A stretch of DNA of 64,000 nucleotides from Porodaedalea pini (Eukaryota; Basidiomycota; Agaricomycetes; Hymenochaetales; Hymenochaetaceae), in contig NBAY01000022.1 of assembly GCA_002794775.1 (NCBI GenBank), positions 434,001 through 498,000 of the forward strand. The letters are read 5' to 3'. A program made the translations under genes and the position numbers. The notes under the pieces were generated by a model that worked only from the letters and a program-made list of their open reading frames with translations, was not told the origin of the DNA and did no database searches. Of the stretch, positions 62,014 to 64,000 are shown piece by piece; the first letter of the stretch is position 1, and the number at the start of each line of letters is the position of its first letter.

Positions 62014-64000
62014 ATGCTCATACTCATGTCCACCCAAGCATTCTCCACCCTCATTTTCCTAGGCCTCTCTTTTGCAATCAAATGCGCCGATGTCGTCAGC
62101 GCTCTTGCTTTGGGTGGGTAGATCGACGATCAATTACCGAGTTTGCAACTCGACACTGCTGACTAAGGTTATCTGAACTGAACTTTTGAAGACCTGAGAG
62201 CAAGGGCTGAGCTCAATCCGTACCCCGGAAAACCTCGTGTGACGTTCCACTCTGATGGGTCATTTAAGATTGTATGCACATCCATTTTACCACTTATCTT
62301 TTACTTATAGTCAAGCCAAACTTACTTCTGTGTCTCGCTGAGACAGACTGTCTTCTCCGACCTGCACTTCGGCGAGAACCCATGGGACGCGTGGGGGCCT
62401 GAGCAGGATGTCAATAGCACACGACTCATGCGTATCGTCCTCGCAGATGAGAAGCCTGACTATGTGTGAGCGCATAGTTTCGAGTCAAATATCTCTATAT
62501 GCAGGAGATAGTGACTGACTGGTTAATGCTCCTGCATAGAGTACTGAACGGTGACCTTATTACTGGAGAGAGTAAGTTGCTCTCAAGTTTGGAGGCTTAC
62601 TTTCGTTTTTCCTCATGGATGTTTTCTTCCATGTCTGGTACTGAACTCGCTCCCGCCTAAAAGACACCTTCCGAGAAAACTCGACGAAGCTTATTGACGA
62701 GATCATGGTACCCATCAACGAGGCAGGCGTCAAGTTCTCGTCCACCTACGGGGTGCGTACCAATCTCGAGCTCTCAGCTCTTAGTGTTTATAGTTGGACG
62801 AAAGTACTCAATTTATTATCTCCTTATGTTCCGCTTAGAATCACGACAACCAAGCCAACATCACTCACCTCGAAGAGATCGAGCGTGAACTCCTCGTTGC
62901 GCCGATGAGCTACACGCGGCGTGCTCCGGCTGGTGTCGGTGGGGAGGAGGGACCCGGGAATTACTGGGTTCCTGTGCGTTCACACATGCTTATACTTTTT
63001 GCAGCTTCTTAGTTATGTTCTCCTAGGTATATACGAAAGAGTCGGGTCTGTCTCAAGTCCCACGAGAAGCGGCGTTGAATAACTAATAGCAAACATGATC
63101 TTACAGACCCAAAGCCGTCACTGATACTTTGGTTCTTTGACTCCCGAGGTTCGTCTCACTATTTCGTGTCTGATTCTCAACACCTGCTAGACCCTATTCG
63201 CTAACTTTATATATAATTCGTCTCCAGGCGGCTTCGTCGAAGGCACTGGCACCACTCCAGTTCCTGATTGGGTCGATGTTTCTGTTGCAGACTGGATTGA
63301 GAGTGAGTCGGCAGCAATGACCTCGGCTTGGGGACCGGCGGATGAAAGAGGCGCGCTGGCGTTCGTACATATCCCACCGTAAGCACTACGTCTTTTGAAA
63401 GCTAAAACTGGTATTGCTTGACCGAAACATATTCATTATGTCTGACGATGCGGCAGACATACTATCCAAGCCCTCCAGCCTGGATTAAACAGCACCCGTG
63501 ACCCAGGACTGAATGGTATGCGCATTAAATTTTATAGGTCTTCTTGAAATCTCGTTTTTAACCATTTGTTCGATAGCGGACATCCTCGGCTCTGGTTCGA
63601 CGCAAGCAACCACTGACGCATCCGACGCAGGAAAGGACGATCCCTTCTGGACGACGTTGAACGCAAACGTAAAGAATCTGCACGCGGTCATATCCGGACA
63701 CGGTGGGCTGTCCCTTACTGGCATATTTTAACACAAGCATAAGAACTCACAGTACTCTTATACAGATCACGGAAACGAGTGGTGCATCCGCGAGCCGACA
63801 CAGGATGTCATATTCTGCTTTGACAAACACTCCGGGTGCGTGTCTTCGACTTCTCAGTCCTCGGCGAACACGACCGTGCCGAATGATTGTGTCTTGAGAT
63901 GCTTTGTACTAAACTCTTTATTCGCTATAATACAGATATGGCGGGTATTCGAGCGCCGGATGGGGCCACGGCGTGCGGAACATCATTGTGCAGTCGCCGG
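62014..64000 (+). CDS. calcineurin-like metallophosphatase (Dcr2/purple-acid-phosphatase-like), cut by window end
   Basis: Secretory metallo-dependent phosphatase. The Met at 62014 starts a hydrophobic leader (LILMSTQAFSTLIFLGLSFA), probably a signal peptide; an in-frame Met at 61957 is possible. Mature part: NPYPGKPRVTFHSDGSF, then the metal-binding blocks ITVFSDLHFGENPWDAWGP (D-x-H), VLNGDLITGE (G-D), YGNHDNQ (G-N-H-D) and, across an intron at about 63701-63766, ISGHDHGNEWC (G-H-D-H). The conserved end begins with YGGYSSAGWGHGVRN at the window edge. WFFDSRG and PDWVDVSVADWIE lie between. The frame is kept through at least eight introns. The stop is not in this window. Members of this family include yeast Dcr2, but the substrate is not shown by the sequence. 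Confidence 0.82.

Overview
The window is nuclear DNA of a basidiomycete fungus, most likely an agaricomycete. Genes are dense and split by many short (about 45-65 nt) GT-AG introns. Several families are typical of mushroom-forming fungi: a Tmp-A-like membrane reductase, DUF7330-like proteins, a four-helix-bundle/coiled-coil protein with an agaricomycete-type C-terminal domain, an AsaB/CmcJ-like oxygenase and an AA3 GMC oxidoreductase. There is one tRNA gene, tRNA-Leu(AAG). I saw no rRNA, CRISPR array, virus or intact transposon.

Layout. 0.3-16.4 kb is housekeeping: a ubiquitin-specific protease (+), the Fe-S assembly WD40 protein CIA1 (-), histidinol-phosphate aminotransferase HIS5 (+, sharing a 134-bp divergent promoter with CIA1), a Kelch-repeat/protein-kinase gene (+) and the cohesin regulator PDS5 (+). 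16.7-18.4 kb holds a LanC-like gene that looks broken. 20.0-26.2 kb holds the NatA auxiliary subunit NAA15 (+) and a long GNAT acetyltransferase (-). 27.6-38.8 kb is more sparse and metabolic: DJ-1/PfpI protein (-), sphingolipid delta-4 desaturase (-), a frameshifted NmrA-like reductase (+), an AsaB/CmcJ-like protein (-), a nearly empty 2.9-kb stretch, and a secreted GMC oxidoreductase (-). 40.7-44.7 kb is one large gene (-) coding for a putative four-helix-bundle, coiled-coil protein with a repeat of LC8-like G-x-Q motifs. 45.6-49.3 kb is the SREBP factor SRE1 (+). 50.6-52.5 kb is a TmpA-like protein (-). 54.1 kb is the tRNA. 54.9-58.3 kb is a tail-to-tail pair of DUF7330-like paralogues. Then come an unrecognised gene (+), cyclophilin A (-), and a metallophosphatase (+) cut by the window end.

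The genes do not form one pathway. The observations most worth following are: (1) the four-helix/coiled-coil protein with five G-x-Q-x motifs, three of them in 22-24-residue tandem repeats resembling dynein-light-chain LC8 docking sites; (2) a composite element, CACGTG-ATGCGCG followed by ACGCGACGCGAC, present three times in the same orientation upstream of three minus-strand genes; (3) two genes, LanC-like and NmrA-like, whose conserved blocks lie in different reading frames although their neighbours are intact; and (4) the Kelch-kinase fusion. Possible control sites also fit the gene functions: a Gcn4/CPC1-type site before HIS5, an MluI cell-cycle box before PDS5 and a TCACGTGA palindrome before SRE1. 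All names rest on reading of motifs; no database search was run.
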